The position numbers and the translations under genes are program-made. A model generated the notes under the pieces. It had not been told where the DNA came from, searched no databases, and saw only the letters and a list, made by a program, of their open reading frames with translations. Positions 61,027 to 64,000 of a DNA stretch of 64,000 bases are shown piece by piece. Position 1 is the first letter of the stretch; every line of letters begins with the position of its first letter. The DNA is from an uncultured Myxococcales bacterium. Lineage in GTDB: Bacteria > Myxococcota_A > UBA9042. The DNA is taken from assembly GCA_937910235.1 (NCBI GenBank), contig CALENB010000329.1, positions 1-64,000 of the forward strand, written 5' to 3'.

Positions 61027-62469
61027 CTACGGACGAGGCGGCGGCGGGAAGGTGGCGTGATGCGCCTTCACGTGGGCGACGACGTCGGCGTCCTCTGGCA
61101 ACGACGTGCGCATCGGATGCATCTTCGCGCTGAAGCTCGCGGCGCCATCTGGCGGGTCGATCGTACCACGAAGCTCAAGATTCACCCGGCCCAGCTTGGC
61201 GCGCAGGCCGACGAGGCGCTCGACCTCAAACGTGCGACCACGCGGATCAGACGGCCCGCCAGCCTTGTCCTCGTCCGCGTGTTTTTTCACGTAGTAGGCG
61301 ATCTGCCGCTGCGCGCTGCCCTGGTCGTAGGCCAAGCGATCGCGCAGGTCCGGGTCGAACCATCGCCCTCCAGCACCGCGACCAGCGCGGAGCCGCAGCT
61401 CGCCGAGCCACTTGCCCTTGTTGTAGCTGTCGAGCCGGTAGCCACGACCGAGGAACTCGGCGCGCATGGTCAGATCGGTGTCTTTCGCGCCCAGCACAAA
61501 GTCGATCTCGGGCACCTTCTCGCCGAGGAGATCGATCTCATCCCGGGTCAGCCACGTCATGGCGACGATGGCGTCGACCTTGCCGCGCAACGCCTTGACC
61601 GCCGCCTGAGCCGCTTCGACGGGCGGCGTCAGCGCGAATCCTTGCGCGGTGTACAGCACCTGACGGCGTGGCGGGCGTTTGGTGGAGAGGCCGAGAATTC
61701 CGACTCTGAGCGCGCCGATCTTCGTCAAGATCCAGGGCTGGAACACGGCGCTGCCGTCACGCACGCTCACCGTGTTGGTGGCGACCAGCGCGATCCCGTG
61801 GCGCTTCGCCTCGCGCCGCAACGTCGCGACCTCGACGGCGAGCTCGGCGGGCGCGACGTTGAGCGCGAGCGTCTTCGCGCGCGCCAAACCGGCCAGATAC
61901 ACCGCGACGCGACTCGCCGCTTGGCCCGGCCCGTCGCTGCTGATGGCGGCGTCGGCGATCAGCGACCCGCCACAGTCGACGTGCGCTGCGGCCGCGTAGC
62001 GGGTGGCGCGCTCGTTGATCCAGCGCACGCGGCGGGCCAAGCCACCGAGCGGGTTGCGATGACAGCCACAGTCGACCAGCTCACCCATGTTGTTGGCGCT
62101 AAAAAACAGCGCGATCTCGCCCGTCGCCGCGGGCGCCTCACCGGCCGGATTGGCGGTGGTGGGCTGCGGTGGCGTCGGGAGCGCGGGCGACGCCGCGGTC
62201 GCCTGCAGCTCCGATTTTGCGGTCTTTTCTGCGCGGGCGGTGGGCGCTGTGGGCGCCGTGGGCGCGGTGGGCGCCGCTGGTGTCGGCGCTGACGGCGACG
62301 CCGCGTGCCTCGGTGGGGGTGTCGCCGTGGTCGCGGCCGTTGGAGTCGCCGTGGTCGCGCCGGTCGGCCCAGGCTTGGCACCTCGCTCGCCGAGCAGCAG
62401 CAGCCCGAAGACGGCGAGACCGAGCAGGGGAAAGACGATAGCGGGCCACTTCTTCGTGTTCACAGTCAC
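61027..62469 (-). CDS. UshA-like 5'-nucleotidase/metallophosphoesterase-related protein
   Basis: 'SANNMGELVDCGCHRNPLGGLARRVRWINERA...VDCGGSLIAD...ALNVAPAELAVE...GIALVATNTV...LRVGILGLSTK' pattern; TM helix and A/T/P-rich linker at N-terminus. Confidence 0.75.
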   Translation of the reverse strand: MTVNTKKWPAIVFPLLGLAVFGLLLLGERGAKPGPTGATTATPTAATTATPPPRHAASPSAPTPAAPTAPTAPTAPTARAEKTAKSELQATAASPALPTPPQPTTANPAGEAPAATGEIALFFSANNMGELVDCGCHRNPLGGLARRVRWINERATRYAAAAHVDCGGSLIADAAISSDGPGQAASRVAVYLAGLARAKTLALNVAPAELAVEVATLRREAKRHGIALVATNTVSVRDGSAVFQPWILTKIGALRVGILGLSTKRPPRRQVLYTAQGFALTPPVEAAQAAVKALRGKVDAIVAMTWLTRDEIDLLGEKVPEIDFVLGAKDTDLTMRAEFLGRGYRLDSYNKGKWLGELRLRAGRGAGGRWFDPDLRDRLAYDQGSAQRQIAYYVKKHADEDKAGGPSDPRGRTFEVERLVGLRAKLGRVNLELRGTIDPPDGAASFSAKMHPMRTSLPEDADVVAHVKAHHATFPPPPRP

Positions 62470-62532
62470 CTCCGCGTCAATGAGAAGTCGACGACATAGC
62501 GCATTCGCCCACGCGGCTCAATTCCCAGCTGG

Positions 62533-63681
62533 CTACAGCCGCGGCAGCTTGCGTAACAGGGCCGAGGCGCCTTCAGAGACCTGCCAGATCGTGTCTGTGC
62601 CATAGGCGATCGCTTCGCCCTGGACTTCGTCGGCGACCTTCACCTGATGCCACGGCGCGCCGCTCAACGCGGCCAACCCAGCGGCGCCTGGGCAGACCTC
62701 CCACGCCGTGTCGTGGGTTCGCAAGATCAGCGTATGTGCCACCGGATGCCAATCGGCCCCCGTCACCCGGCTGGCGTCACCGCCCATCTGCTTGGCGCGG
62801 TCGAAGGTCGTCTCGGCCTTGAGCGTCGCCGCGCCAGCGATGAAGGGCGCCGAGAACACGCTCAGTTTGGTGCTGCTCTTGGTGAACAGCCAGACGCGAC
62901 CGCTCTCCTCCACGGCGAGGGCCTCGCTGTCGTGCGGCTTGTCGGGATACGTCAACGCCAACGTCTGGTAGGCGCCGATCGTGCTGGGTGCCTGGTTGGG
63001 GTTGGGCTCAATGACGCGATGGATATGCACGACCTTGCGTGACTTGCCGTTGTCGCCGGTGTCCGCGATGTAGAGGCAGCGCTTGCCCGGCGCTTGGCTG
63101 CCACACGGGCCGGCGGCGAGGTCTTCCCAGTCGCGTTGGCTGTCCGTCAGACCGGTAAGTTGCACCGTCGCTAGCTTGGCGCCCGTGCTGGCGCGCACGG
63201 CGTACAGTCGGCCTTCTTTGCCGTCGTTGTGGGTCCAGAGCACATCGGCATCGAAGCTGCTGACGGCCAAGCCGCTGGCTTCGTCGATCGGCGTGGGCAG
63301 CTTGGCCGCCTTCTCTGGCGCGCCCCATCCGCCGCAGAGGGGGGCGGCGGCGCCCGTGTCAGCGGCCGCGTCGCCGTCACCACCGGCAGTGGTCTCGGCG
63401 TCATGCGGCCCTGTTGCGTCGGTCGAACTTGTCACGTCGATCAACCCTGTCGCGTCGGTCACCCCTGTCGCGTCGGTCAACCCTGTCGCGTCGGTCACGT
63501 CCGCCCCACCGCCCGCGTCGTGTCCATCGGCGGCGCTGGAATCTGAGCCGGCGCTGTCGTGAGAGGCCGTCGCTTCGGCCTCGTTGGCCGTTGGTGTCGA
63601 CCCGCTGCAGCCCTGCAAAAGCAAGCCCACCGCGGCGCAGCGCGCGATCCAACGACACCAGCCGCGGGTCCAGGTGGCCAT
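62533..63681 (-). CDS. Lipoprotein with repeat linker and beta-propeller-like domain
   Basis: Lipobox 'AVGLLLQGCSGS'; TDATGLTDATGVTDATG linker; 'DEASGLAVSSFDADVLWTHNDGKEGRLYAV...LYIADTGDNGKSR'. Confidence 0.75.
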   Translation of the reverse strand: MATWTRGWCRWIARCAAVGLLLQGCSGSTPTANEAEATASHDSAGSDSSAADGHDAGGGADVTDATGLTDATGVTDATGLIDVTSSTDATGPHDAETTAGGDGDAAADTGAAAPLCGGWGAPEKAAKLPTPIDEASGLAVSSFDADVLWTHNDGKEGRLYAVRASTGAKLATVQLTGLTDSQRDWEDLAAGPCGSQAPGKRCLYIADTGDNGKSRKVVHIHRVIEPNPNQAPSTIGAYQTLALTYPDKPHDSEALAVEESGRVWLFTKSSTKLSVFSAPFIAGAATLKAETTFDRAKQMGGDASRVTGADWHPVAHTLILRTHDTAWEVCPGAAGLAALSGAPWHQVKVADEVQGEAIAYGTDTIWQVSEGASALLRKLPRL

Positions 63682-63682
63682 G

Positions 63683-64000
63683 CTACGGCGACTCCGGCAG
63701 ACGCAGATCGATGACGAGCGGCAGGTGATCGAGCACCCAGCCCGCGCCGAGCTTCGACTTGCCTACGTCCAGCTGGGCGAGGCCCAACGCGTCAAGCTGT
63801 GGCTGGGTGAGGGTGGTGGTGTTCAGCACCATCGCGGCGACGACCTCGGCGACGCTGTCGCTCAGCAGCGCGCAGTCCAGACGATTTTGGTTGAACCCGC
63901 TGCCATCCCATCGCCAGGTCCAGGTCGCGTCGCCATCGCCGTTGTGGTGCGGTCGGATGTCGCGCAGCGGGGTGTCATCCCAGTCCGGCGCGGCGTCGGG
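63683..64000 (-). CDS. Endonuclease/exonuclease/phosphatase family protein, C-terminal part (5' end off-window)
   Basis: Open reverse frame to window edge: ..HHNGDGDATWTWRWDGSGFNQNRLDCALLSDS...LGAGWVLDHLPLVIDLRLPESP*; terminal DHLPLV motif. Confidence 0.65.
   Translation of the reverse strand, partial: PDAAPDWDDTPLRDIRPHHNGDGDATWTWRWDGSGFNQNRLDCALLSDSVAEVVAAMVLNTTTLTQPQLDALGLAQLDVGKSKLGAGWVLDHLPLVIDLRLPESP

Noticed and set aside
60748-62292. 514-aa + strand ORF
   Set aside because: Antisense to LysR and UshA-like genes, which have clear motifs.
1-64000. tRNA genes
   Set aside because: None recognised by eye; a tRNAscan-SE run would be needed to exclude them.

Overview
High-GC, myxobacteria-like chromosomal window. 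It is dominated by very large secreted or lipoprotein Cys-rich repeat proteins: 'CDDGNPCT' Dictyostelium-type repeats, MopE/thrombospondin-3 repeats, RCC1 and other beta-propellers, and fusions to FGE-sulfatase, CotH and C-type-lectin domains. Ordinary genes are interspersed: a CHAD protein, acylphosphatase, hybrid histidine kinase, PLD/cardiolipin synthase, SDR, GST, LysR regulator, UshA-like phosphoesterase and an 1885-aa double-length UvrA. A lower-GC two-gene AAA-ATPase + TOPRIM/DUF4276-like cassette (38.5-40.7 kb) looks like an acquired defence module. The most striking element is a ~1.7 kb segment (about 56.34-58.07 kb) with no credible protein-coding frame. It is purine-rich, has a near-consensus sigma70 promoter (TTGACG-N16-TATAGT), an rRNA-leader-like boxA (GTTCTTTGAC), many GNRA/UUCG-capped hairpins and a perfect 11-bp GCAA-capped intrinsic terminator. 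It is not 16S, 23S, RNase P or tmRNA as far as I can recognise, so I propose it as a giant structured non-coding RNA. Gene-decay signals also stand out: an 8-bp tandem-duplication frameshift plus in-frame TAG in the first of two giant tandem paralogues, an in-frame TAG in a beta-barrel gene, and a tyrA 3' remnant. No searches or computations were run; domain names come from recognition of motifs in the translations.
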